DNA from: Aeromonas australiensis
Lineage (GTDB): Bacteria; Pseudomonadota; Gammaproteobacteria; Enterobacterales; Aeromonadaceae
Assembly: GCF_000819725.1 (NCBI RefSeq)
Contig: NZ_CDDH01000028.1
Location: 1-64,000 of the forward strand
Direction of reading: 5' to 3'
DNA length: 64,000 nucleotides
In this document: positions 36,120-44,435 of the stretch, in pieces
Numbering within the stretch: the stretch's first letter is position 1
Layout of the letters: every line of letters starts with the position of its first letter
Position numbers and translations under genes: made by a program
Notes under the pieces: model-generated
The model's database searches: none
What the model saw: the letters and a program-made list of their open reading frames with translations, nothing else
What the model was told of the DNA's origin: nothing

Positions 36120-36599
36120 GGGCTATGCCTCGCAAATGAGCGACCCAAAGTCGCCTTCGTTACCCTCAATCACATCCAGACCATCTAGTGCAGAGTACGG
36201 CGAGCGCTGCCATCACGAGACGCAGCCACCCAAACCAACGCGTTGCACATCGCGGCAAGCCAGAGGCTGCCTGGTGGATCTTGGGGAAGTAACGAGTCTT
36301 GATGTGGGGCTGGTGGCTTTACATCAAGCTCAACGGTATGCGGTGCCACTATGCCGTGGCGCCGCGGTACTTTGATGACAGACGACATCAGCCACGCCGT
36401 CAGTTCATCATTCGGCAGCGATCCCGACAGAAGGAGAGGGTTCCAAGGAAGAGAAGCGAAGGCGCCAGCACGCATGCGTGTTGATGGACGACAACAACCA
36501 CAGCCCACCTCACCGTCAGTGACCGCCCATGACAAGGGAAGATGATGAGCCGGTGGCCCACTCGGTCAAATGAAGGATGAGAGTCTGTTGTTCTCCCTG

Positions 36600-36620
36600 A
36601 TACCGGAGCCTAACCGGTAT
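36600..36620 (-). repeat. Stem-loop in the speA 5' region
   Basis: ATACCGG and CCGGTAT form a 7-bp stem with a 7-base loop, about 480 bases upstream of speA. On the minus strand it is followed by CAGGGAGAACAACAGACTCTC, a possible second pairing (GAG/CTC). It could be part of a leader RNA. Confidence 0.35.
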
Positions 36621-37038
36621 TAAAGAAACCATTCCCCAGCAGTGTCTGTCGTTTCTGCGTGCCTCGCCCTATAGGCGTATGATCGGTCGGGTTTCTGGCG
36701 GCTCAGCCTGCTTCAGGGTTGCCCTTGGATCGGCGCGGAGTGTACACACTTACCGCGGGCAGTGACAATAAAAAATAGTGTTCAAAATCCCCTTTTAATA
36801 AGTCGATCAAATCTTGCTGGCGGGCAGGCGGGCTCTGGGATGGCGCAGGTTATGCGACAGCCCGGTTTCCCCTTGAAAAGTGTGTGAAAACGCCATGGTT
36901 GGGCTGACGCCTTGCTGTGCGGTCGCTGAGGGGAGTTTGGCCGCCACCGCCAGCGCCTAAATATCGAGATAAATGCCACATTTATGCGATCTCCCTCCCG
37001 AACGTTGCGCCGCGCGCCGCACATTCGCCGCTCTTCCC

Positions 37039-37075
37039 TTGCGTCAAAAAATGGGAAAAACCTGCGCTGACGCAA
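37039..37075. promoter_or_regulatory. Inverted repeat upstream of pepT
   Basis: TTGCGTCA (37039-37046) and TGACGCAA (37068-37075) form a perfect 8-bp inverted repeat with a 21-bp A-rich spacer, ending 58 bases before the pepT start. Two helical turns separate the half-site centres roughly, so it could be a two-site operator. No known regulator is recognised. Confidence 0.4.
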
Positions 37076-37133
37076 TGAGCGCCCCACACGGATTGGCCAC
37101 AATAACCGCTCACTATCGGTTAGAGGCTGACTA

Positions 37134-38357
37134 ATGGATACCCTGCTTGAGCGTTTTCTGCGTTACGTGACTTTTCATACCCGCTCCGATGAGACCAATC
37201 CAGCCTGCCCCAGCAGCGAAGGGCAACTGATCTTTGCTCGCGCGCTGCAAGAGGAGATGAAGGGGCTGGGGCTGACCCAGGTGACCCTCGACGACAATGG
37301 TTACCTCACCGGCTGCCTGCCAGGCAACCAGCCGGATGCCCCCGCCATCGGCCTGATTGCCCACATGGATACCGCCGATTACGAGGCGGAGCGCGTAGTA
37401 CCGCAAATCATCGAACACTATCAGGGCGGCGACATCTGCCTTGGCAAGGGTGACGAGGTGCTCGCCATCCGTGACTACCGCTTCCTGAAAAACTACCTGG
37501 GTCAGGATCTCATCACCACCGACGGCACTACCCTGCTTGGCGCCGACGACAAGGCGGGGATTGCCGAGATCCTGACCGCCATCGACCATTTGCAGGCCAA
37601 CCCCGAGATCCCACGTGGCGATATCTGGGTCGGCTTGACCCCGGATGAAGAGATTGGCCGTGGCGCCAACCTGTTCCCGCTGGAGAGATTCCCGGCCAAG
37701 TGGGCCTATACCGTGGATGGCGGCGAACTGGGCGAGCTGGAGTATGAAAACTTCAACGCCGCCAGCGCCACGGTGCGTTTTATCGGCAATAACGTCCACC
37801 CCGGCACCGCCAAGGGGAGCATGATCAACAGCCAGACCCTGGCCGCCCGCTTTCACGCAGCCATGCCAGCCGAAGAGACCCCGGAGTGCACCGACGGGTA
37901 TGAGGGCTTCTTCCATCTGGCCCAGATGAACGGCACCGTGGAGGAGAGCACCCTGCACTACATCATCCGTGACTTCGACGACGAGCACTTCGCCGCGCGC
38001 AAAGCCGAGATCCAGAGTCGGGTCGCCGCCCTGCAGGCCGAGTATCCCAAGGCCCGCATCGAGCTGACCCTGACCGACAGCTATCGCAATATGCGCAGCC
38101 AGATCGAGCCGCACATGCATATCGTCGAGCTGGCCAAGGCCGCCATGGAGGCCGCCGACGTGGTGCCGAAGATCAAACCCATTCGCGGCGGTACCGATGG
38201 CGCCCGTCTCTCCTTTATGGGTCTGCCCTGCCCCAACCTCTTCACCGGTGGCCACAACTTCCACGGCAAGCACGAGTTCATCCCGCTGCAATCCATGGAG
38301 AAATCGGTCGCCACCCTGGTGGAGCTGGTGCGCCTCACCGCAGCCTGGCGCGGTTAA
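37134..38357 (+). CDS. pepT: Peptidase T (tripeptide aminopeptidase)
   Basis: PepT is a cytoplasmic dinuclear zinc M20 aminopeptidase that releases the N-terminal residue of tripeptides. The 407-residue product (E. coli 408) has the M20 signatures AHMDTADY (His77 ligand, Asp79), GADDKAG (bridging Asp), TPDEEIGRGA (catalytic Glu and Glu ligand), and the C-terminal GHNFHGKHEF with the last His ligand. It is monocistronic with a GC-rich hairpin downstream. In enteric bacteria pepT is induced anaerobically by FNR; no good FNR site was seen here. Confidence 0.95.
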   Translation: MDTLLERFLRYVTFHTRSDETNPACPSSEGQLIFARALQEEMKGLGLTQVTLDDNGYLTGCLPGNQPDAPAIGLIAHMDTADYEAERVVPQIIEHYQGGDICLGKGDEVLAIRDYRFLKNYLGQDLITTDGTTLLGADDKAGIAEILTAIDHLQANPEIPRGDIWVGLTPDEEIGRGANLFPLERFPAKWAYTVDGGELGELEYENFNAASATVRFIGNNVHPGTAKGSMINSQTLAARFHAAMPAEETPECTDGYEGFFHLAQMNGTVEESTLHYIIRDFDDEHFAARKAEIQSRVAALQAEYPKARIELTLTDSYRNMRSQIEPHMHIVELAKAAMEAADVVPKIKPIRGGTDGARLSFMGLPCPNLFTGGHNFHGKHEFIPLQSMEKSVATLVELVRLTAAWRG

Positions 38358-38386
38358 TCGGGTCGCTATCATTACCAGGGCAAAGG

Positions 38387-38410
38387 GGGGAGCCGCTTAA
38401 CCGGCTCCCC
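38387..38410 (+). terminator. Hairpin after pepT
   Basis: GGGGAGCCG and CGGCTCCCC form a 9-bp stem 30 bases past the stop. It is followed by TCTTGCT rather than a full T run. Confidence 0.6.
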
Positions 38411-38481
38411 TCTTGCTATCTGGCCATCACCCATCAGGAAAGGGAAACCGGGGAGAGTCGCTCAGGAACAACCGTCTGCCG

Positions 38482-38510
38482 CTGCCATCAAACTGTCATC
38501 CCGCTGACAT
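38482..38510 (+). promoter_or_regulatory. Triple Pho-box-like repeat upstream of the ornithine-lipid synthase
   Basis: Three heptamers in direct orientation and exact 11-bp phase: CTGCCAT (38482-38488), CTGTCAT (38493-38499) and CTGACAT (38504-38510), separated by 4-base spacers. The E. coli PhoB recognition unit is CTGTCAT-N4-CTGTCA. The repeat ends 56 bases before the start codon, in the orientation of the gene, as expected for a PhoB-activated promoter. Confidence 0.7.
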
Positions 38511-38566
38511 GTCGCCGGAACAGTGTCACATCATGCTGGGAGCAACGGATCGCCGGAGCCTCCCAG

Positions 38567-40276
38567 ATGTTCACTATCGATACCCTGCTGACCCAGCACT
38601 TCCCCCGCCTGCTTGGCTACCCCCTGCTTACCCCGCTGTTAAAGCGGCTGCTGGGCTGGCTGCTCAACGAGCAGGCCTTTGCCGACTTTGCCGCCCGCTA
38701 CCCGCACCTGCGCGGCCTCGACTTTGTCGAGCAGGCGCTGACCCGGCTCGATTTCGACTATCGGGTCAGCGAGGCGCAACTGGAGCATATTCCCGCCAGC
38801 GGCCGGGTCATTCTTGTTGCCAACCATCCCATCGGCTCGCTGGACGGACTGGCGCTGCTGCAACTGCTCGGCCGCATCCGCCCCGATGTGAAGATCGTCG
38901 CCAACCAGCTGCTGGCACAACTCGCGCCGCTACGCCCTCTGCTATTGCCGGTGGACAATATGGAGGGCAAGACCGATCGACAGGCCATCCTCGCCATGAA
39001 CGAGCACCTCGCCCATGAAGGGGCGCTGGTGATCTTCCCCGCAGGCGAAGTCTCCCGGCTTGGCCTCAAGGGGGTGAAAGATGGCCCCTGGCAGGCAGGC
39101 TTTATCAAGCTGGCCCAGCGCACCCGCACCCCGCTGGTGCCCATCCATCTGGGAGGGCGCAACAGCCTCTGGTTCTATCTCGCCTCCTGGCTCAACAAGC
39201 CCGCCTCCGCCCTGTTGCTGGTGCGTCAGCTGTTTCGCCAGCAGGGGCAGACCCTGCCGGTGACCATAGGAGCGCGCATTCCGCTCGGCAGTTTTCAGGA
39301 TCTGCCCGCCAAGACGGCGGCGCGGCTGGTGCGCAACCACCTCTACCGGATTGGCCGTGGCAAGGCGGGGCGCCTGCAGACCGAGGCCCCCATCGCCCTG
39401 CCGGAGGATCGCCGCCAGCTCAAACAGGCCATAGAAAGCTGCGAACAGCTCGGCACCACCCCGGATGGTCAGGGGATCTACCTCTACCGCCGCCATGAAC
39501 TGAGTCACTCGGTGATCCTGCGCGAGCTGGGGCGACTGCGGGAGATCGCTTTTCGCGCGGTGGGGGAAGGGTCTGGCAAGCGGCGGGATCTCGATGGCTT
39601 TGACAACGACTATCACCACCTGATCCTCTGGGATCCGGCCCGACTCGACATCATCGGCGCCTACCGGTTCGCCCCTGTGGCCGAGCTGCTGGCCAGCAAG
39701 GGGAAGGATGGCCTCTACAGCCACACCCTGTTCGGCTTCGAGGATAAGCTGCTGCCCCGGCTGGAGCAGGCCATCGAGCTTGGCCGCAGCTTTATCCAGC
39801 CCGCCTACTGGGGCAAGCGGGGGCTCGATTATCTCTGGTTCGGCATCGGTGCCTATCTGGCCCGCTATCCCCGCTACCGCTACCTGTTTGGCCCGGTGTC
39901 GCTCTCCGGCAGCCTGCCGCCGGCGGCCAAGGATCTGCTGGTGAGCTTCTACCGCCAGCACTTTGCCCCCGAGCTTGCGCTGGCCCCCTCCCGCCGTCCC
40001 TACCCCGAGACGCAGCCTCTGTTCGAAGGGGTGGATTACGGCGCCGATCTCAAAGCACTCAAGGCCCGTCTCGACAATCTGGGCTGCGCCATCCCCACCC
40101 TCTACAAGCAGTACTCCGAGCTGTGCGAGCCGGGCGGGGTGCAGTTTATGGATTTTGGTATCGACCCCGACTTCAACCACTGCATCGACGGGCTGGTGTG
40201 GGTCGATGTGAGCCGCATCAAGCCCCACAAGCGGGCCCGCTATATCGGCAGTCATCTGGCCGAGCCGCGCTCATAG
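38567..40276 (+). CDS. olsF: OlsF-like bifunctional acyltransferase (ornithine-lipid synthesis)
   Basis: The 569-residue protein joins two acyltransferases: an N-terminal PlsC/LPLAT-like domain (about 60-270) with the acyl-acceptor motif NHPIGSLDG (His87, Asp93) and FPAGEVSR, and a C-terminal GNAT-like OlsB-type N-acyltransferase domain (about 295-520; GAYRFAPVAELL, SFIQPAYWGKRGLDYLW). OlsF of Serratia has this arrangement and makes ornithine lipids alone, the C-terminal domain N-acylating ornithine and the N-terminal domain adding the second acyl chain. GGAG lies eight bases before the ATG. The Pho box implies expression in phosphate starvation, when phosphorus-free lipids replace phospholipids. 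The alternative description is a hemolysin-like acyltransferase of unknown substrate. Confidence 0.8.
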   Translation: MFTIDTLLTQHFPRLLGYPLLTPLLKRLLGWLLNEQAFADFAARYPHLRGLDFVEQALTRLDFDYRVSEAQLEHIPASGRVILVANHPIGSLDGLALLQLLGRIRPDVKIVANQLLAQLAPLRPLLLPVDNMEGKTDRQAILAMNEHLAHEGALVIFPAGEVSRLGLKGVKDGPWQAGFIKLAQRTRTPLVPIHLGGRNSLWFYLASWLNKPASALLLVRQLFRQQGQTLPVTIGARIPLGSFQDLPAKTAARLVRNHLYRIGRGKAGRLQTEAPIALPEDRRQLKQAIESCEQLGTTPDGQGIYLYRRHELSHSVILRELGRLREIAFRAVGEGSGKRRDLDGFDNDYHHLILWDPARLDIIGAYRFAPVAELLASKGKDGLYSHTLFGFEDKLLPRLEQAIELGRSFIQPAYWGKRGLDYLWFGIGAYLARYPRYRYLFGPVSLSGSLPPAAKDLLVSFYRQHFAPELALAPSRRPYPETQPLFEGVDYGADLKALKARLDNLGCAIPTLYKQYSELCEPGGVQFMDFGIDPDFNHCIDGLVWVDVSRIKPHKRARYIGSHLAEPRS

Positions 40277-40313
40277 CCCTGCAGGCGCCAGGCAAACAGC
40301 CAAAGGCAAAAAA

Positions 40314-40344
40314 AGGAGAGAGAGGCCATCGCCTCCCTCTCCTT
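40314..40344 (-). terminator. Terminator of the SelW-like gene
   Basis: AGGAGAGAGAGGC and GCCTCCCTCTCCT pair (one mismatch) around CATC. Seven T follow on the minus strand. It also lies past the olsF stop on the other strand. Confidence 0.75.
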
Positions 40345-40391
40345 TCGCTCTCATGCTCAGCACCTTTTCGAGGCGCTCGGCCCATCTGGCG

Positions 40392-40700
40392 TTACTCGGC
40401 CGCCTTGCGATCCGAGTGGCCGAGATCCCGCTCAGGGGCGATGACGTCACGCACCCGCTGCTTGATCTCCTTGGCCTCGGGGAAACCGTCATCGACCACC
40501 CGATCCCACACCTGCACTCCGTTGACCAGAATGCGGAACTCCCCCTTGCTTGCCGGCACCAGCGCCACCTCCCCCAGATCGCTGTCGAAGGTGGAGAGCA
40601 GCTCCTGCGCCAGCCAGGCGGCTCGCAGCATCCAGCGACAGAGGGTGCAGTAGCGGATTTCGATGCGGGGTTTGCTGATCAGGGTTTCAGACTCGGTCAT
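40392..40700 (-). CDS. SelT/SelW/SelH (Rdx) family protein
   Basis: The 102-residue protein has the Rdx thioredoxin-like pattern: IEIRYCTLCRW at residues 13-23 with the redox pair Cys18/Cys21 (CxxC, where eukaryotic selenoproteins have CxxU), then AAWLAQELLSTF, and the GEFRILVNGVQVWDR strand region. The function in bacteria is presumed thiol-redox, but partners are unknown. GGAG is seven bases before ATG 40700. It starts 76 bases after the adenosylhomocysteinase-like gene and may be co-transcribed with it. Confidence 0.85.
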   Translation of the reverse strand: MTESETLISKPRIEIRYCTLCRWMLRAAWLAQELLSTFDSDLGEVALVPASKGEFRILVNGVQVWDRVVDDGFPEAKEIKQRVRDVIAPERDLGHSDRKAAE

Positions 40701-40776
40701 GAGTGACTCCATAAAAAAGCGACAATGGCGGGAAGTGGCGTACCGCTGCCCAATGGCCGATCCCGGTTTGGTCAAA

Positions 40777-41901
40777 TCAGTACTGATCAACCCCATGAAA
40801 ATCGGCCAGCCAATGGCGGGCAATAGTACGCATCGCCGATTCTGGCAGCTCGAACAGGCCCGGTGCAAGAGGGCCTGCCGCCAGCATCCGGATCCCTTCC
40901 ATGATCTCCGCCAGCACCAGATAGACATATTCACCAATCACGGCGCCATGGACGAAGTTGACCGCCTCACCCCGGTTGAGCAGGTAGATCTGGGTACCAT
41001 CCGGCCGGTTGAGGGCCAGCACATGGGGGCACACCTCTTCGCTCGGCCACGGCAACTGGGCCAGCGAGAAGGCAAACTCGTCGTCGGCCGAGGTGACCGA
41101 GGCGACCATGGTGCCGGGGCGCAGCGCCTGCAGATCCGCCAAATCCAGCGAGCCGTTGCCGGTAGAGCAGATCACCAGCTCGGCGCGGCTCAACGCCTCG
41201 GCCTTGGTAATCAGGCGAAAACCGTGAGAGAGCGCTTCGACCTGTCGCAGCACATCGGTCTCTACAAGCCCGAGATGGAGGTTGCGACAGCGCAGGTCGC
41301 GGGCGATGCTGCGCCCCACCTTGCCATAGCCAAACAGCACGGCTTCGCAGACGTTGAAGGTACGGTTGAGGTTGCGGGCCAGCGACTCCGCGGAGTAGAC
41401 CACGCTCAAACCAATCTGGATATCCTCGGCCTGCTTGAGGGGGCTGCGTGCCACCGACACCACCGGGGTCGCCAGCACCTCCTGCTCATAGCGCTGATGG
41501 CCGTTCTCGGTCATCTCCACCACCCCGAGGAAACGGGGGCCGAAGTATTCACTCAAGATCACCTGGGTTTTGGCAAAGTAACCGCCAATATCGAGGATCA
41601 GCAACCGCTCGTGGGGGGCCACCAGCGGCGCAATCTGCTGGATGAGGCTGTCGGGTTCATTGGTCCAGCGCCGGTTGAGGGGCAGCACAGGATAGTGCTG
41701 GGATACCCACTCCAGGGTCGGACCGTGTACCGATTTCGGTTTGGGCAAAATGGCACCAATCCGTCCAATCTGACCGAGGGCATCGATAAAACGGGGGCGA
41801 TCGGGAAGCAGGTGAGTGACCAGCAGAATGCAGAGACCGTCGATACGTCCCTGTCCGGTGAAATGGCGAAAAAACAGATGCTCAGATCCTTGACTGCGCA
41901 A
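40777..41901 (-). CDS. S-adenosyl-L-homocysteine hydrolase-like NAD-binding protein
   Basis: The 374-residue protein resembles adenosylhomocysteinase in its middle and C-terminal parts: LPKPKS near residue 53, EMTENGHQRY (like the SEETTTGVHRLY segment), AESLARNLNRTF, the Rossmann glycine loop FGYGKVGRSIA (190-200), and the STGNG segment. It is shorter than true AdoHcyase (about 430-470) and lacks the classical catalytic signature segments, so the reaction may differ; a related NAD-dependent dehydrogenase-like role is possible. The start is TTG 41901 with a perfect AAGGAGG six bases upstream; longer frames would run through a hairpin. It precedes the SelW-like gene. Confidence 0.6.
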   Translation of the reverse strand: MRSQGSEHLFFRHFTGQGRIDGLCILLVTHLLPDRPRFIDALGQIGRIGAILPKPKSVHGPTLEWVSQHYPVLPLNRRWTNEPDSLIQQIAPLVAPHERLLILDIGGYFAKTQVILSEYFGPRFLGVVEMTENGHQRYEQEVLATPVVSVARSPLKQAEDIQIGLSVVYSAESLARNLNRTFNVCEAVLFGYGKVGRSIARDLRCRNLHLGLVETDVLRQVEALSHGFRLITKAEALSRAELVICSTGNGSLDLADLQALRPGTMVASVTSADDEFAFSLAQLPWPSEEVCPHVLALNRPDGTQIYLLNRGEAVNFVHGAVIGEYVYLVLAEIMEGIRMLAAGPLAPGLFELPESAMRTIARHWLADFHGVDQY

Positions 41902-41935
41902 CTGTGGCCTCCTTATATGCCGCAAAGCAGGCAAA

Positions 41936-41960
41936 CAGAACCCGGCAAAGCCGGGTTCTG
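41936..41960 (-). terminator. 11-bp perfect hairpin upstream of the AdoHcyase-like gene
   Basis: CAGAACCCGGC, loop AAA, GCCGGGTTCTG. It lies between the membrane-protein gene (stop at 42084) and the next start (41901), so it could end the former or structure the leader of the latter. The T run is short. Confidence 0.5.
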
Positions 41961-42083
41961 TGTGTGTCCAGATAAAATGAAAAACCTTTTTATCTGAAAC
42001 ACATAGGTGGCTCAATCATTATCTGCCAAGAGTATGAGCGGGTATGCAAAAATGACGGTAATTGCCTGTTTTTCATGCAAAAA

Positions 42084-42821
42084 TCAGTACAAAGAAGCAG
42101 CAGGCCACACCCACCAGAGGCTGAGCCCGGTTCCCGCCGCGGCGAGCAAGATCAGCCCACCCCAACGCACTGGCCACTGTGTGTTACGCAAAACCCACTC
42201 CAGCAGCGGCAACGCCCAGACCGGCAGCAATACCAGCAGCGGCACTTCCACATATTGCCAGGCGAGCATCTGGACGAAGGCGAGGGACAGCGCCAGAGCG
42301 GCGGGGGCCACCTTGATGCCAACAAAGATGGCGAGCAGGGCGCGAAAGCCGGCAAAAGCGGCCAGCGCACCGGCCAACTGGGCAATCAGCAGGCTGCCAT
42401 CGATGCCGATCACCAGCGCCAGCCAGATAAAGCCGAGGGCAAAGCCGAGCCCCTCGGGGCTGTCACCGCGCAGAGCGCTCCAGCCAAACCAGCCGATGGC
42501 GGGCAGCAGCGCCAGCCAGATCCCCGGTTCGCTCGCCAGTACCGAGGCCAATCCCTGCCACCACACCAGCGCACTGAACACCGCAAAGAGCAGCAGTGAA
42601 CCGCGCAGATCGTTCACCTGAGCCGCGATGACGGGCAGCAGCAGGGTTAGCGGCAGCCACTGCCACGCTTTGGCCGGGATGCCATAGAGGCCGCCGAGCC
42701 AGCAGCCCACCAGCCAGAGCGCCAACGCGCCCCACACATACCCCAGTCGCGGCCAGCGCCACGATAGCAAAGCGGCTCCCAGAGGAGCCGCCAGGGTTTG
42801 CAGCAGAAGTTCCGCGCCCAT
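42084..42821 (-). CDS. Hypothetical polytopic inner-membrane protein
   Basis: The 245-residue protein is strongly hydrophobic with about eight predicted membrane segments, rich in Leu, Ala and Trp, and has no charged catalytic motif I recognise. Its ATG overlaps the yceI stop by one base (TAATG), so it is translationally coupled to yceI. YceI-family genes often neighbour membrane cytochrome b561-type proteins, but the histidine pattern of cytochrome b561 is absent here. Function unknown. Confidence 0.7.
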   Translation of the reverse strand: MGAELLLQTLAAPLGAALLSWRWPRLGYVWGALALWLVGCWLGGLYGIPAKAWQWLPLTLLLPVIAAQVNDLRGSLLLFAVFSALVWWQGLASVLASEPGIWLALLPAIGWFGWSALRGDSPEGLGFALGFIWLALVIGIDGSLLIAQLAGALAAFAGFRALLAIFVGIKVAPAALALSLAFVQMLAWQYVEVPLLVLLPVWALPLLEWVLRNTQWPVRWGGLILLAAAGTGLSLWWVWPAASLY

Positions 42822-43381
42822 TACTTGCGCACGCCTTCGACAAACAGGTTGATATTCATCTCGTCCGGGATGCCGGGCAGCATGTAGCTCACGCCAAAGT
42901 CACTGCGCTTGATGGTGGTGGAGGCGTTGAAGCCGCTGCGGTAGCCGCCCCAGGGATCCTTGCCCTCGCCGATCTTGACCAGCTCGAAGGCCACTTCCTT
43001 GGAGATGCCGTGCAGGGTCAGGGTCCCTTTCAACACGCCTTTATCCTTGGTGCCCTCGTAAGCAGAGCTGACGAAGGTCATCTTGGGATACTGTTTCACG
43101 TCGAGGAAGTCCGGGCTACGCAGGTGCTTGTCGCGGGCCTCGTGGTTTGAGTCGACGCTGGCGGCATCCACTTCAAAGCTCGCCTTGGCGGCCGCCGGGT
43201 TGGCGTCATCCATGCTGAAGGTGCCGCTGAAGGTGTTGAAGCGACCCACCAGCTCGGAGAAGCCCAGGTGACCCACCTTGAACTGCACCGTGGTGTGCGC
43301 CGCATCCACATCGTAATCCGCCGCCATCAGAGGGGTAGCCATAAACAGGCAGGAGGCCAGCAGAGCCTTGGTCATTTTCAT
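42821..43381 (-). CDS. YceI-family periplasmic protein
   Basis: The 186-residue protein has a signal peptide ending LMAA (about residue 21) and the YceI lipocalin-like signature: DAAHTTVQFKVGHLGFSELVG, the SNHEARDKHLRSPDFLDV loop, and GTLTLHGISKEV. Family members bind polyisoprenoids (quinone-like lipids) in a long beta-barrel pocket. The E. coli protein is 191 residues and base-inducible. The adjacent divergent LysR regulator may control it together with the coupled membrane protein. Confidence 0.92.
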   Translation of the reverse strand: MKMTKALLASCLFMATPLMAADYDVDAAHTTVQFKVGHLGFSELVGRFNTFSGTFSMDDANPAAAKASFEVDAASVDSNHEARDKHLRSPDFLDVKQYPKMTFVSSAYEGTKDKGVLKGTLTLHGISKEVAFELVKIGEGKDPWGGYRSGFNASTTIKRSDFGVSYMLPGIPDEMNINLFVEGVRK

Positions 43382-43490
43382 CCGTTCGTTCCTTCATCTT
43401 GGGGTTCACATCAGTGGTTAAAATGCTAACCTCGTTCTGAAGATGAATAATCAGTGATTTATTAAATTCATTATTTACTGAGGATGGAAA

Positions 43491-44393
43491 ATGGACCAGA
43501 TCGCCGCCATGCGTACCTTTATCAAGGTGGTGGAGTGCCAGAGCTTTACCAAGGCCGCCAACCAGCTCGGCATCTCGGTCGCCATGGCCTCCAAACTAAT
43601 GCAACAGCTGGAGGAGTCCCTCGCCACCCGGCTGCTGTCGCGCACCACCCGTCAGGTCAATCCCACCGAGGCGGGCCAGTTCTACTATCAGCGCTCCCTC
43701 GCCCTGCTGGCTGAGCTGGAAGAGACCCACAGCCAGCTGACCCACCACAACCAGCAGCCGAACGGCACCCTCAAGCTCTCGGTGCCGATGGACTTTGGCT
43801 ATCTGCACCTCTCCCCCGCCCTGCCGCTGTTTCGCCAGCGCTTTCCCGATCTCAAGCTCGATATCGAGTACAGCGACCGGCGGGTCGCGCTGGTGGAAGA
43901 GGGGTTCGATCTGGCGCTGCGGATCGGCCACCTCAGCGACTCCTCGCTGGTGGCGCGCCAGCTGGCCACCATTCGGGTCGAGCTTTGCGCCAGCCCCGCC
44001 TATCTGGCACGCAAGGGCAGACCGGAAAAACCCGAGGATCTCAAACAGCACGACTGTCTGATCTACACCCTGACCCAGCCGGAGTGGCACTTCAAACGGG
44101 GGGGCGAGGCGCAGAGCATCCGGCCACAGGGGCCGCTGCGAGCCAACAACGGGGTGGCGCTGACCCGCGCCGCTTGTGATGATCAGGGCATCATATTGCA
44201 GCCCACCTTTATCGTGGGGGAGGCCCTGCGGTCAGGGCAGCTGGTCAGCCTGCTGCCGGAGTGGGAGAAGGGAGAGGTAGGGCTCTATGCGGTCTATCCG
44301 CACCGCCGCTTCGTCTCGGCCAAGGTGCGCTGCTTTATCGAGTTCGTGCAGGAGCGCTATCTCGCCCCGCAACAGTGGGATGCGCCGAGCTGA
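43491..44393 (+). CDS. LysR-family transcriptional regulator
   Basis: The 300-residue protein has a LysR winged HTH at residues 1-60 (RTFIKVVECQSFTKAANQL), followed by a linker helix and a two-lobed effector-binding domain (about 90-295; LKLSVPMDFGYLHLSPAL). It resembles the large DNA-binding group often annotated as AaeR/PerR-like regulators. It is transcribed divergently from yceI across a 109-base region, the usual arrangement for a regulator and its target. Effector unknown. Confidence 0.9.
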   Translation: MDQIAAMRTFIKVVECQSFTKAANQLGISVAMASKLMQQLEESLATRLLSRTTRQVNPTEAGQFYYQRSLALLAELEETHSQLTHHNQQPNGTLKLSVPMDFGYLHLSPALPLFRQRFPDLKLDIEYSDRRVALVEEGFDLALRIGHLSDSSLVARQLATIRVELCASPAYLARKGRPEKPEDLKQHDCLIYTLTQPEWHFKRGGEAQSIRPQGPLRANNGVALTRAACDDQGIILQPTFIVGEALRSGQLVSLLPEWEKGEVGLYAVYPHRRFVSAKVRCFIEFVQERYLAPQQWDAPS

Positions 44394-44435
44394 TGGCCAG
44401 AGCAGAGGGTACGGCCTGCCGGCCCGGCTTGAAAC

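Larger units (their letters stand above)
36120..37133. other. 1-kb intergenic region between speA and pepT
   Basis: This is the longest gene-free stretch in the window. Small open frames occur on both strands (for example 36185-36535 minus, 36782-37102 minus), but they have no convincing start sites or recognisable products. Structural elements seen are a 7-bp hairpin (36600-36620), an octamer palindrome GTGTACAC (36741-36748), and an inverted repeat near pepT (37039-37075). It presumably contains the promoters and leaders of the two divergent genes. Confidence 0.5.

Noticed and set aside
36185-36535. A 116-codon minus-strand frame upstream of speA
   Set aside because: No good ribosome-binding site and Cys/Trp/Pro-scattered composition; kept only as part of the unexplained intergenic region.
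41936-42015. Upstream extension of the adenosylhomocysteinase-like gene to 42015
   Set aside because: It would translate through an 11-bp perfect hairpin and lacks a ribosome-binding site, whereas the TTG at 41901 has a perfect one.
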